DNA of 64,000 bases. Origin: Thecaphora thlaspeos. Lineage: Eukaryota > Basidiomycota > Ustilaginomycetes > Urocystidales > Glomosporiaceae. The stretch is from NCBI GenBank assembly GCA_900291925.1, contig UWYS01000029.1, forward strand, positions 415,856-479,855. The letters run 5' to 3'. The translations under genes and the position numbers were made by a program. The notes beneath the pieces are model-generated. The model was not told where the DNA came from. It saw nothing but the letters and a program-made list of their open reading frames with translations, and did no database searches. Below, in pieces: positions 8,484-20,113 of the stretch (positions are counted from its first letter, which is position 1; the number at the start of each line of letters is the position of its first letter).

Positions 8484-10564
8484 CTACAACTTAGTCTGAT
8501 CGAAGCCCGCCCATCTCCTCACCAACATTGGCGCATTAAAGCCCGCCCCTGCCTGTGCTCCAGGGCCAGGTTTCTGCATCGTCATTCCACTCACGCCGCC
8601 TGAGGCGCTCGCCCCCTCCGGTTGACCCTGACCGCACGGCGTCGGCGGCCAAAACAACGCCACCCTCTGCTGCGTCATGAGGATCTGATGGATCTGCATC
8701 CTCATCGCATGGACTACGTGTCTCAACGATGCAGTCTCCTCGCTCGCGCGTACCGCTTCGAAGCTACCGGAGACGGCGGTGAGGTGTGATTTTTCGTACC
8801 GTCTTTCGAGAGAGGTTATGGCGGTAGAGAGGCTGTGTATGCTGCTTTCGAGGGAAGTTAAAAGTGTGGTGAGGCTGGACGAGTTCAGTGGGAAGGAAGA
8901 AGGATTGTGTGCAATGGGAGAAGGTTGGGGTGGGCGCGGATGGTGGGATGGAGGAAGGTCGGTGTGCGTCGATGAGGGGGCAGAGCGCGAGGTGGGCGGT
9001 GAGAGGACAGGAAGCGGTCGTGTGCTCGTCGAAGTCGAGCCGGGGCGAGGGGGAGGGAGTGGCGAAATGGCGGCGGCGCTGTTGCTCCTGCCCCTCTCGC
9101 TGATGAACCGGTCGTCACTCTGCATCCTCGACAGAGATCCCATCTCGGAGGGCGCGAAAGAGCTGCCAGGTCTGTACAGCGACGGACGATGCGGATCGCC
9201 CTCCCAGTTCTGCGCGTCGAGAGGGAACTCTTCCCACTCTACCGCCGTCGCCGACAAGGCACCGGTTCCCTCCTCGAAATCGTCCCGATCAGCAATTTGT
9301 CCAGCAGATCGGTACCAGCTCCCGAGGCTATGCACGCAGTCTTCGAGTTTCCAGTCGGACGAACGCTGCTTGCTCTCAACCTCTTCTAGCCTCTGCCGCA
9401 GTGATGCGTTCTCCTGTCGCAGCTCGGCCGTCTGCCGCGTAAAGGCGAGGAAAAAGGCCTTAAGCGGTTCATAGCGGCAGGTCGATGAGAGGTGGTAGGT
9501 CGACGACGAATCGGCATTAGGTTCGGACGGGTCGGCTTCCAGCTGCCATCTTGGTCCCGTCCAGTCACAGCCGTACGAGGCGTGGCGGCAAGATATCGGG
9601 GCCTCGCGGCAAACGGTGATGTGGAGCGGCAGTGTGCTCTTAGTCGAAGCGAGGCCACAGTAGTTGCACGTCGCCGGTTCGGGTGAGCATGCCTGGCAGT
9701 GTCGCTGCGGTGGGAAGAAGGGCGGCAAAGAGGAGATGTGATCAGCAGCCAGATTGCGAGGTGGAGAAGCGCAATCTCCCTTGCTCGCTGGACCCACTGG
9801 CACGTAATGCTCACCTCCATCTGGTCGGCCAGTACCTCTGTCCGGCAAGTCTGACAGGTGAGTTTTCGCTTGGGGCAGGCGAGGCCATGCTGTAGCCAAT
9901 CTTTGCGCATGACTTTGGCCCTGCAGGCGCACCTCTTGCCGCCGTCTAGCTTCTCGTCGACGTACTCATACTGGCATTCACTGGCAAGATGTCCGCGCAG
10001 GAGGTGGCGTTCGCAGGTGTGCTGGCAGCCCTTGCTGCGATTTGGGCAGCGGACGGCGAGGGTGTCGACCATGTTCTTGATCAAGAGCGCCGTGGGGCGG
10101 AAGTCGTCGAGCGTGACGTCGGTGCGGCACGAGGGACACCGGCTGGCCTGTGGTGAATCATTGCGTTGATCGTGGTGGTCGTCTTGCCGGTGCTCTGCGT
10201 CTGCGTTCTGTGAGAGGGCGGTGGTGATGCATAGCTTGCAAAAGGTGTGCGAGCATCGGTCGGAAGCGTAGGGTTCGTAAAAGGGGCCGAGGCAGATGGG
10301 GCAGTGGAGAAAAGCGCTGATCTGGTCGTCTGGCTGGATGTAGTCGTATGCCTCGCCAGAGTGCCAGTCTATCTTTGTGGTGGCGCTGCTGATGTTGCTC
10401 GAGTCGGAGCGAGTGCTGAGGGCCGACGAGGCGCGCCGAAGGCCGGAGCGAGAGCGCGGACGAGCGCTTGCGGTGGCGGAGGAACTATGGCGAGGGGTGG
10501 TGGAGGTAGATGTGCTGCGGTGCGGGCGAGAGCTGGGGCCTGCTTCGGAGAGGGTATCGGACAT
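8484..10564 (-). CDS. RING finger / TRAF-type zinc finger protein, putative E3 ubiquitin ligase
   Basis: Two exons: 9815-10564 and 8484-9704, joined across a 110-nt GTGAGC...CAG intron in phase 0; the product is 656 residues. A disordered N-terminus is followed by a C3HC4 RING (CPICLGPF at about 88, CSHTFCKLC, CPSCRTDV at about 143-150). TRAF-type Cys/His repeats come next (CPNRSKGCQHTC, HLASEC, CPKRKLTCQTC), running across the splice into RHCQACSPEPATC and CRHASYGCDWTG. The intron splits one zinc-binding unit, which supports the exon join. A coiled coil (about 325-350) and a low-complexity region follow; no MATH/TRAF-C domain is seen. The family suggests RING-dependent ubiquitylation, with unknown targets. 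Confidence 0.9.
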
Positions 10565-10879
10565 GGTGCGTGGGTGGTGGTGCTGAGAGTGACGGCACGC
10601 GCAAAGGCGGCCGTTTTCAGGGTCGGCACATTGGTCCCTCGGCTTCCCAAAGTGGGCCGGCCCGTATCACGCGCGCCAATTTGTGGAGACGAAACCGAAG
10701 TTTATTCGCGCGAGAAAATAATTCGTCGACACGGTTATAGCGAGAACGCCGCGGGTCAGCCGCGACAGCGGATCCGAACCCTCCACACGCTACGAGCGAC
10801 GGTGCACGTCCACCGCCCCATCACCACACTCATTCCCACACCGCCCTCACTTCCTCACGTACACTCGCAACTCAACACA
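10565..10879. promoter_or_regulatory. Divergent promoter, RING/TRAF gene and TMEM14 gene
   Basis: A 315-bp region between two divergent starts. A pyrimidine/CA-rich leader precedes the TMEM14 ATG. No defined element is recognised. Confidence 0.4.
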
Positions 10880-11419
10880 ATGTCCGAGCACATCGCATTC
10901 ACCATGTCTGCCCTCTGCGGCTTGGGCGGTCTGATGGGATTCGCAAAGACTCGGTCAATCCCCTCGCTCATTGCCGGTGTCGGTGTTGGAGCTCTCGTAA
11001 GTCCTCTTTCATCCCTCCCTCGCACTTCCTTCTCTGTCCTCCAGTTTGTTCGTTAGCTGACTTCGACAAGGACAACTTGTTTCTGGCTATACCGGCGATG
11101 ATTCCGACGTGGTAAAATGGCAGTACGCCGTATCCGCAGCTCGGATCAAAAACGGAGGAGATTACGGCTACGAGCTAGCTACAGCGACTTCTGCCATTTT
11201 GCTCGGTTCTTCGGCCCCCAGGTTCGTCAAAGGTCCCGTACCAAAGGCTTTGACCGCTACCTCTATCCTTGCGTTGGCCTACTATGGAAAGAAGGTACGT
11301 GCTTCCTCTTAAATGCCCCCCCCCCCCGGTGTATGGCATCCAGAGCGAGACTGATTTTGGCGCTCTTTTACCCTTTCCTTCGAATTGCGTCGGTGTAGGT
11401 CTACGACTTTAGGCAGTAG
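10880..11419 (+). CDS. TMEM14 family small membrane protein
   Basis: Three exons, 10880-10996, 11124-11294 and 11399-11419, encode 102 residues. Introns are 127 nt (GTAAGT...CAG) and 104 nt (GTACGT...TAG). The exon joins restore the family pattern: MSEHIAFTMSALCGLGGLMGF and SIPSLIAGVGVGAL, then YAVSAARIKNGGDYGYELA and ATSAILLGSSAPRF, then KGPVPKALTATSILALAYYGKK. Three to four short Gly/Ala-rich helices and the length match TMEM14/UPF0136 proteins. In animals these are mitochondrial inner-membrane proteins (TMEM14C acts in haem metabolism) or lipid/fatty-acid export-like proteins; the role in fungi is not established. The second intron carries a C10 run. Confidence 0.9.
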
Positions 11420-11971
11420 GACCTTGTTCCTGCTGATTCATCAAGCTGAACCCCCCAACCAGGATTCTCTGAGAACCGGTCCCCTTTGCCAGCCTCTCCA
11501 TGTTGTACGCCCTACGTCTCGCTACCGAATTTTGACCACCACTTCGTATTGCATCGCCCCATCGCATTTCCACCCCGGAGCAACACCTACGGGCCTCCGC
11601 GACTTCACAACCACCCCGAGTACGCAGACTGCGAAACGAGTTCAAAGGTAACCGCAACACTCTACCAATCAACAAACGACGGTAGTTGGCTGAACGCGAG
11701 GGCCAAGGACATGCTAGAGCTCGCCGAAGATACACAAGATGGAGAAAGAGAAGTCCTTCCTGCCTCCGAGGCCAGTCTGGTTTCCTCGATGCGAGGCGAA
11801 GACAGCGCCGGCCCTACAAGGATGGTCCGACACGTCTCGGTACGTGCGTGCAGTGTCACGGGTCAAGGAGCGAGGGCGAACAGAGGCATCGCCGAGATGA
11901 TGCAAAGAATGCGCGCTAACAGGTGTAGGTATAGTTGGTTCCGTATCTCATCGCCAATTTCATCGGCTCCG
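11420..11971. other. Convergent intergenic region
   Basis: 3' flanks of the TMEM14 gene and the minus-strand surface protein gene. Short frames only, with nothing recognisable. Confidence 0.45.
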
Positions 11972-14141
11972 TCACGGCTCAGGTCGATCAGACGGCGCAG
12001 TAGCACCGGCAGGCGGCGAGGTCCACCCTCCGTACTGTGGCGGCAGCTCTTCCAGCGCCCCTTCGCCATCGCTCTCGGGCTGCGGCAACGGTCCCCCGTC
12101 GGAATGCATCACCACCCTACGTGTCGCCGCGGCAGACGCAGCTGCAGCGTGCGACGATTCCTCTTCGTCGCCCGGCAACGGCGTCTTTCTCGGTAACGGT
12201 CCGGCCCCAGAGGTCGACTTTGCACCACCGCCGAGGCTAGGGTACTGGTCGGCGTGCGATGGTGGGATGTCGTCGTTTGTCGTCCTCAGCCTGTACGAAC
12301 CCATCGCCGCACCACCGGCGGAACCGTGCGAGTCGGACCGGTGTCGATCGCCGTACGCGAATGCCGGCTGTGGATTGGTGAGCGGCGACGTGGCCGGGCT
12401 GGCAAGGAGGCCGTGGTTAGATCCGAACGAGTGCGACGACGTCGGTCGGTGACCCGTGCTGTTGTTCGAGCTAGGCGCCCGCGCCATGCCCGCCGCTGCC
12501 AGCAAATCTCCGTACTGTCCAGCTCCAGCTCCGTCCTGCTCTTGCGCGTGCGACGGCGACGGCGAGTGCGGGTAGGCGCCGCCGCCACCCGCCGCGCTAC
12601 CGCCGAAGCTGTTGTTCCGGCTGGCCCGACTCGTCATCTCGTGCTGGCCAGGCTGGAAGTCTTCCGGCGACGACGTCGTCTGGTAGGTAAACGGCGAGAC
12701 TGAGTACGACTGCTGCACGCCGGGACCGCGGTGGCTTGCGATGCGCGAGCGTCGTCGGGCTGCAGCAACAGCGCCGAGACTGTGCGAGCCGCCGCCACCG
12801 CCGCCCTCGTCCTCGTCGCCGTCAAGGTCGACGAAGTGTACGTCTTCTTTGCGTGCCTCTTCCTTCTGCTTCTTCTGCCGCCTCTTGAACAGCAAAAAGG
12901 CAATCAGCAAGCCGATTACGATGGCCACGGCGATGGCGCCTCCTATGGCGCCTCCCGCGATTGCACCGACATTGCTGCCCCCGCCGCTGTCGGTCTTTGG
13001 CGTGTAGCCCGTTTCGTTGATTGCGCCGGACAGGTCGCGGAACATCTGCGGGTTGGTCGCAGGCGGCATAGCATAGGAGGTGTTCCGGCCGGCGAGCCTG
13101 TAGCCGGCCTGAATGCAGTCACTCTTCGTCGAAGCGGCCGTCGTGTAGAGCTCGGAGCCGCCGCCACTGGCGCCGCCAAGCGCGTCGCCCAGGATGACCT
13201 GGAACTGCGTATCGGCGGCAAAGGGAACGACGGTTTCGTAGATGAACGACGACGTGTTGAGCGTCGCCCTCCTTGGGATGTTGACGGTGATGGGGTTGCC
13301 GCCGATCGGGATCCACTGCAGAGCGTGGAACAAAGGAAGGACGGTATAAGGTGGTATGCGAGGTCTCGATTGGTCAGTCAGATGCTCGGCGAGGAGGAAA
13401 GAAAGGTGTGACCCCGGCAAATCGCGAGTATGAGGGTAGAGTAGAGTGAGGGGGAAAGCGGTGCACTCACAGTGATGCTAAAGGGTGCGGTCCCGCGCTG
13501 GTCGATGTTGTAGAAGCGAACGGTCCCGCACTGCTCCATGGTTGCTCGCGAGTTCTGCGGGTCGCCGGCCCAGAGCCATGCTGGGCTCGATGTGAAGGGG
13601 TTGCAAGGACCGGTGTTTGCGCCGTTGGGCATCGATATGCCAAGCGGACGAGCTGTAGCGTGCGTCGGGCGAGGAGAAGGCAAGGGGTTAGATTGGCGAA
13701 GGGTGAGCGTCAGACTAAGGAGCTGTCGCCACGCCGGAGAACGCTGCCGACCGCGTTGTGGCCAGAGTAGAGCTGCCGCGTTTGCTACTCACAGCTGTTG
13801 CCGTTCCCCTTGCTATCGGCTAACGCTACGATGTAGCTCTGGAACCCGATGGCAGGCGGCGGTACAACATACTGAAACGTCAGCTCGCTCTCATTTGGCT
13901 GGTAGTCGCTGGGAATCTGGAAGCTGTCGGCGGATCCTCGGATGCCCGAAATCCAGACAGTGTAAGGGTACGCGTCCTGCTCTGGTGTCCATGTGACGTT
14001 AAGAGGAGTGCAGACCTGACTAGCAGAAGTGCGGATGTCGAGCTCTGCCGCCTCGCCGAAGCTGCTGCCACCGATGAGCGCCCATATGGCGGTCAGCGCG
14101 GCCGGCGAGCCGGTGGATCGGGAGCGAGGATATCTCGGCAT
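11972..14141 (-). CDS. Single-pass surface protein with a long cytoplasmic tail
   Basis: Three exons, 13793-14141, 13471-13652 and 11972-13315, with introns of 140 and 155 nt (GTGAGT donors, CAG acceptors), encode 624 residues. A signal peptide (AALTAIWALIGGSSFGEAAE) precedes an ectodomain with several Cys (QVCTPLNVTW, GPCNPF, EQCGTVRFYNIDQRGTAP, KSDCIQAGYRL). The ectodomain looks like a tandem of beta-rich, Ig/cadherin-like modules seen in fungal surface proteins. A Gly-rich stretch leads to a transmembrane helix (GGAIAVAIVIGLLIAFLLF) and the stop-transfer block KRRQKKQK. The remaining roughly 350 residues are a disordered Ser/Gly/Pro-rich cytoplasmic tail. The architecture suggests a wall or plasma-membrane sensor or adhesin; the function is unknown. 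Confidence 0.87.
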
Positions 14142-15247
14142 GACGGGCTAGAGGGCGGTGGGCCGTGTCGGAGCGTAAAGCGATGGGGTGCCGGCTAGCC
14201 GGACGAGATACGGCGTCGAGTCCGATACGTCGTTGTGCGGCGAGAAGTGAGGACGCGAGCGAAGGTCAGAGGGGAACCACGGCCAAGTGGAAGGCGGGGA
14301 TGGATGGCCTGGGCCCGATAGCCACGAGGGAATGCAACGGCGGGCGAGTTGATTGGCTAGCGCGGGATATCAAGCCGGTGACGCCTGTCAGTGATCCTTG
14401 CTCGGACGTGGTGGGAGGGCCAGAAGGCGGTCCAAAGGAAGGTGCAGCGTGCCGACTTCGCAACGATGGACAAAGAGACAAGGGGGAAAGGAGCAGGGTG
14501 CGATCAGACTCGGTAGAGAAGATGCTGGGGTAGGTCTCGCCAGGAGGGACGTGGAGGGGACGAGGTGACGAGGGGAGAGATGGTGGCGGTGGCGTCGACG
14601 GTGGGGGTAGTGGTGTGGAAGAGGGAGGTGATGGCGGTAGTGATGAAGGCTGTGATGGATCGCTGTCGGCGCGCTTCCGAGCGCAGTGGGATGGGGGCAG
14701 GCCGTGGTGGGCGTTTGACGGTGGACGGTTGCGTGTGGTTGTCGCCGGCGCCAAGCGTCAAGGAGGAGCGAGAGGGAAGCTGGAAGGTCTCGGCATTTTG
14801 CGAAAGGCTTACTACTCTGTAGCTTGGGGCAGCGCCGGCCATTCTTGCTGTACTGTAAACAATTCTGGACACCACAGGCTGTACGTTTAGCTGCAGCGCT
14901 ACGCTGCTCTGCGCCTGTCTTTGTGCATGCAAGGTGGGGGCCACCGGCCGTTCCGGCGACGAAATGCAAGAAAAGTCGCCGGATCTCCCGCGCTGGGCTG
15001 GGCTGAGTAAGAAGGGACAAAAGGCGCCGAGACTTGACTAGCACGCAACGCGACAAGGCGACCACCCGAACAGTGCGCAACGGTACGCGGTGACCACGTA
15101 CGGTGTTCCGGATCGTCGCCGCATATACATACACTTGGCCTCTCTCCATTCGCTCCACACTCGCACACATCATCTTCGTCCATATCTTCTCGAGCGCTCG
15201 TCCCATTTTATCGTCTCTGACCTCGTCTGGCCGCGGACTGCGCCGCT
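14142..15247. other. Intergenic region, upstream of surface protein and downstream of PIK1
   Basis: Plus-strand GA-rich, minus-strand CT-rich sequence (14530-14720) is typical of a leader for the surface-protein gene. Frames on the minus strand are Pro/Ser-only and I do not call them. A TACTGTA motif occurs at 14851-14857. Confidence 0.45.
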
Positions 15248-18200
15248 CTAGAGCACGCCCTCCGTCAGACGCTGGTACATATCGTACAGCCGGGTGAACG
15301 CGCTTCCCGCCGAGCTCAGGATCAGCTTGTCGACGTACTCGTCGCACTGGCTCTGACTCAGCGCTAGCTGGAACCGGTCGCGCAGGTTCGACGCCGTCAA
15401 GTCGCCCAGCGCAAAGCACGGCAGTTTCGAATCTGGTCCATCCCGATTCGTTACATGTATGGGTCAGCGATCGTCGAGCGTGCACGGTAACGAACGAGAC
15501 GGGAGGACAGGCAGGCGGAAGAGCCGGCGGCTGGGACGCACCTTTGGACATGAGCTCGATCAGCATAATGATCCGCTCGGCATGCTTGCGCACATCGCGG
15601 AAGCCGGACCGCATCAGCTGCTTGAACTCTTCGAACTTGGTCGACTCGAGCCCGCCCAGGATGTCGATGTACTCCTGCGGCATCTTGAACGGCGCCGCCT
15701 CGAACCCTACACCGCCAGGAGAGATGCCCAGCATGAAGCCAAAGTCGATGTCTGTTGCAGGAGAGGGACGCAGACAAGCCGCATTCAGCAAGTGGATGAA
15801 GCAGGCGAGGAGCGAAAGCCGAGGGACTCGCAGTAGACTCACGGATAAGATGACCCTCGCTGTCAACGAGGATGTTGCCGTTGTGTCGGTCCTTGATCTG
15901 CAAAAGGTACGAGATGATTGAGTAGGCCGCCAGCGACTCGAGGAAGCGGTCGCGCGCCTTGTTGAACTTGGCCGACGACGGCTCCCCGTACGTCTACGAG
16001 CGGGCAGTGTCACGGCGGGTACGAAATGCAAAGACAAGGTCAGCAGGCGAGGGCGACCATCGACGCTGTTCCGCGCTCTATCACGCCTCGTCGACACTCA
16101 CATTGAGAAAGTGGTCGTAGAGGGTATAGTTGGAGAGCTTCTCTTCGCCAGTGTGCCTCGAGTAAGCCTCCTTCTTGACCGAGTGGATCGACACGGCGTC
16201 GGTGATCGTCTCCATCAACCCGGAGCTCTCGCTGGTGGCCAGGATGCGGAAATACCGCACCCAGCATCGGCTCCCCGTCTCCTTCCAGATGCGGCCAAAC
16301 TCGTTGATCAGCTGCACCGCCAGCTGCTCCTGCCGCAGGTCGGCGCCCGTCTTGACAATGACCGAAAAGACGTCCCACGACGGGAGGTGGCCGTACGGGC
16401 TCGAGGCCCGGATGCGCGCCTTTTTTGCGGCCCACGACTCGCCCAGCATGGCGGCTGAGGGGTCGTCCTTGTTGACGGCGCGCAGGACCGCCTCTTCGTC
16501 CTCGGGCCCTGTCGCAGCCGTCGACGATGACGTCGACAACGGACCTTTTCCGTTGGGCTTGCGGCTGCGGCTGAGGTTCTTGCCGCCTGCCCTCATCCGC
16601 TGCGTCCGCTCCTCCTCCAGCGCCATCATCTCCTGCATGATCCGCTTGCGGATCGCATCGGTGTCGGCCTGCATCAGCCGCGACGAACCGCCACCGCCGC
16701 CTCCCACCATCACCTGAGGGCCACCAGGCCGCTCGAAGCCGGCGATCGAAGCGCGCGACGCTTCGGAGCCGGTGTGGAGGTGCGTGTTGACGCCCGCCGT
16801 GCCCTGTCCGATGTCACTCTTCTCGCCTGTCGTAGCACCGCCACTGCTGGCGCTGGAGCCGTACCAATTGGTAGGGACGATCCAGCTGCTCCAGCCACCC
16901 TGCGCGTTTGAGCTCACGTTGGGTCCGTAGTTGACCATCGGATGGGCCGCCGCGTTGGTGCTCTTGTTGAGCTGCGACAACATCACGGCCGCCGTCCGCA
17001 TGCGCTCCGAGTACTCGTCGAGCGAGAAGCTCTTGCGCCGGCTCAAGGTCGCCGCGGCCGCCACCGTCCCGCCCTTTTCGCGTGCATAGGTCCAGGTGGC
17101 GGCGTCGTGGACCTTGTTGCGTTCTGCCAGGTCGTCTTCCTCGTCGCTCGACGTCGGCTCCTTTTCCTCGCCGAACGCGGCCAGGTCAGAGCCGTAGGCC
17201 TGCTCCGTCAGGTCGATCTCTTCCTCGTCCTCGGCGGGCAGCGGGGTGCTTGGCGACCGTGGCGACATCGCATTGGGTTGTGGCGTCTCTGGCCTGCGCT
17301 GCTCATTGGCCGACGGGGCAAGTTCGCCGTTGTCGCCACCCATCCTCGGCGTCATAACCCCGCCTGGCGTGTCCGGCCGCGAAGCCATGCCACCATCCGC
17401 CGCAGGGTCGTTCGACTCACCGCCGCTGCCGGCGATGCCCCCCTGTCCGTCGAAGAGTGTGTTGGTCACGATGACAGGCAGGTCGGCCGGCGAGGCATTC
17501 TTACGCCTACGGATGTCCTCCTCGGTCACCAAACGCCGGAGTGTCTCGCGGTTCTGTCGGCGGTCCGGGTCAAAGTCGAGGTCATTGTTGAGCACCTCGA
17601 CGTTGAGGAGGTAAGGAACACGGTCGGCCGAGTTGAGCACGACAGCCTCGCCTGGGTTGATACGGATCACGCGGTGGTGGCGCTTGGGCTGGGCCGACGT
17701 TGTGGCGCCTTCCTTTTCGTCTGCGGTGCACCAGACGGGGAAGCATACCTCGGCCGGCAGCTTGTGGTTGAGTGCCGTCAGCTCGGCCCGCAGCGCGGAG
17801 AGCCGCGCCGGCTTGGGCAGCGGCAGCAGCCGGGCCGAGATGTCCTGCAGCGTCAGCAGGAACTGCGTCTGGGCGCGGCAGTATTTGGAACGCAGCAGCC
17901 GCCGCCGCGCATCGTGGTCGTACAGCGAGAGCATGGCCTCCTTGTGTGCCTGCGAGTCGGTAGGCAGCGCGGCCGACGAGGAAAAGGCTGAAAGCGAGCC
18001 CCTCGCCGCCACCAGGTTGGGGACCGACTTGGAGCTGGCCGCCTTCTTGGCAAAGACCAGGTTGCGGTGGTTGCCTTGGCGATGCCAGGCCGGAGGCTCG
18101 AGCGGTGCCTTGCTGCGCTGCGAGAGTCCGGCCTCGCCCTGGCCGAACACCTCTCCGACCGCGGCGGCCGCCTTGTCGCGGAAGCCGCTGAAGCCGGCAG

Positions 18201-19173
18201 CAAATGTCGCAAAGGGGTTGGGTTGCTGCTGCTTGGCGTTGGCGGTAGGGGCGAGCGAGCCGCCCGAGGTGGGCAGGGTCGTCGAAGACGCTGAGCCAGC
18301 CGCAGTCGCTGGCGGCATCGTCCCTGCGCGAATCATCGGTCTCGTCCCTGCCGCCGCCGCAGCTGCTGTCGATGCAGTCCGCTTTAAGCCAGGCTTCTTC
18401 TGCGTCAAGCCATCTGGCGCGCCGTGGCTGTTCTCGGGAAGAGCGTTAGAATCAGGGGCCGGTGGCTGCGGGCCCTCGTCGTCTTCATCTGCGCTATCGC
18501 CGGCGTCGAACTTTGCCGTAAGGTCGTCTTGATCGTCGTCGTCATCTTCCTGTTCCTCTGCTGCAGTGGCTCTGGCAGTGAAGGCTCCGTCCATGCTGTC
18601 TGGCTTCTTTCTAGCCTGCTCGATGGCGATCCTGGCGGAGACGTTGGCGAGCCTGGGCATGCCCGGTACGCTCGCCAGGACGGCGCCGATGCCGACTACG
18701 CTGGCGAGCGGGTTGAGCGGCGAGATCTTTGCCAAGGGGCGACGGCCGGAGAGGGACGAACTGCTGGCGTAGGGCGACGATGTGGTGGCGCGCAGCGGGT
18801 CGTCAAAGAGGATGCGTTGGCACTTGTTGAAGATGCGCTGGCAGATCTGGAAGGACGCGGTATGCGGCTGCGACGAGAGGTCGTAGAGCGAGGCCTGGAA
18901 GTGCCACAGCGTGAAGAGGGCGACGTGGACCGACTCTTCGCACCGGCGCAAGATGAAGCATTCTAGGGCGCGCGACTCGGAGGTTTTTGTGATGAGGAGG
19001 TGGCACAGTTGTGCCCAGTAGAACTCGACCTCTTCGGCGGGAAAGGCGGTCTCTAGTTGGGATACGAGGTAGTATGTGATCCCGATGTTGTCCGAGTATG
19101 TGCGAAGGTAGGAAAGAGCGAGATATGGGCTGAAGTAGTCGCTGTGGAACAGCCGAAGGAGGAGGCTGGCCAT
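15248..19173 (-). CDS. PIK1: Phosphatidylinositol 4-kinase, Pik1/PI4K-beta type
   Basis: Four exons: 16102-19173, 15843-15993, 15542-15751 and 15248-15432, with introns of 108, 91 and 109 nt; phases agree and the product is 1205 residues. The N-terminal helical region (about 1-150, including [21 protein letters not shown]) fits the lipid-kinase-unique domain of Pik1. A long acidic/Ser-rich linker follows. The kinase domain occupies about 930-1205: [15 protein letters not shown] with ATP-binding Lys941, the catalytic loop KDRHNGN with Asp1059 and Asn1064, and HIDFGFMLG with Asp1077. The C-terminal helix ends [14 protein letters not shown]. The enzyme makes PI4P on the Golgi and supports secretion. 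It is transcribed divergently from BUR1. Confidence 0.96.
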
Positions 19174-20113
19174 GGCGGTGGTGGTGGTGGTGGTGTGACG
19201 GTCGTGTGCTGTGACGGAAAGCGCACGGCAGCAGGGTCCGCTCTAGCGGCAGACGTGGTGTAGCCTGGCTGATAGGAGAGTGGGATGGTGCCACCAGGAC
19301 GGCAGGGCGCCATGCGTCGAGATGTCGGCTTCGAGAGAGGCAGAGGCAGGAAAAGTGGCGGGCCGAGGAAGGCTGCGAAAGAGGCAGCGAGGGAAAGGGA
19401 GAGGCGATGCCGGGGTCGAGTGTGGGTGTGGGCGTGGGCGTGGGCGTGGGCGTGGGCGATGGCGTCTCAGTAGAGACAGAGCGTGAGCCGGCCGCAGCGA
19501 TAGCGATAGCGACAGTAGAGGGAGTGGCCGGCAGACAGGAGGAGGGGGGAGGGGGATCGAGGTCGAGGATCGAGGTCGAGGTGGAAGGAGGAGTGAGGCC
19601 AGACAGCAACACCTCGAGTCCGCCCAACCGCGCGAGAATAACACACGCGCCCGCGACCGCGCCCGCTCTGGCGAGTGCGAAGCGCTGCATTTTTCTCGTG
19701 CGGGTGTTGCGGTGGAGCGTCGAGGTGATGGGACCCTCGCCGGCTCGCCGTCAGTCAGCCACCTTTGCCTGCCACCTTTGCCTTGCCCTCTTCCTTCCTT
19801 GACACGCAGCCTCTCCTCGTGCACAGCTTCGCACGCCTCTCTCTCTCTTCCCCATCCGCCCTCGCCCTCGCCATCGCTCTCGCCGCCACCACCAACACAG
19901 CCGTATCCTTCGGCTCTCCCGCCTTCGCCTCGCTCTCGACGCCCCACAGCATACGCTCCATCCCTTCCCAGCTCACCTCCATCCCAATGCCCTGCTGAGC
20001 TCCTCATCCACTTTCCGCCCGTATCCAGCGACACGGCGGTCGCGACATCTGTTTCCCTGCCAGGGTGCTCCAGCCCCTCTCCTTCCGTCTCGCCTCGCTC
20101 CTGACTCGCCGTC
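19174..20113. promoter_or_regulatory. Divergent PIK1-BUR1 promoter with G-rich hexamer repeat
   Basis: A 940-bp region between two ATGs. It contains about five tandem GTGGGC hexamers (about 19421-19462), capable of G-quadruplex formation on the plus strand, and a GTGGTG run just upstream of PIK1 (about 19178-19195). The BUR1 side is CT-rich, like a transcribed leader. No convincing separate gene. Confidence 0.45.

Noticed and set aside
11071..11123. Alternative second-exon start of the TMEM14 gene at a GACAAG acceptor
   Set aside because: It breaks the phase. The CAG acceptor before 11124 keeps phase 0 and joins GVGAL to YAVSAARIKNG as in the family.
14388..16097. 569-codon minus-strand frame overlapping the PIK1 3' exons
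   Set aside because: It runs through PIK1 introns and exons in a different frame from the kinase motifs, and its product is low-complexity Arg/Ser/His.
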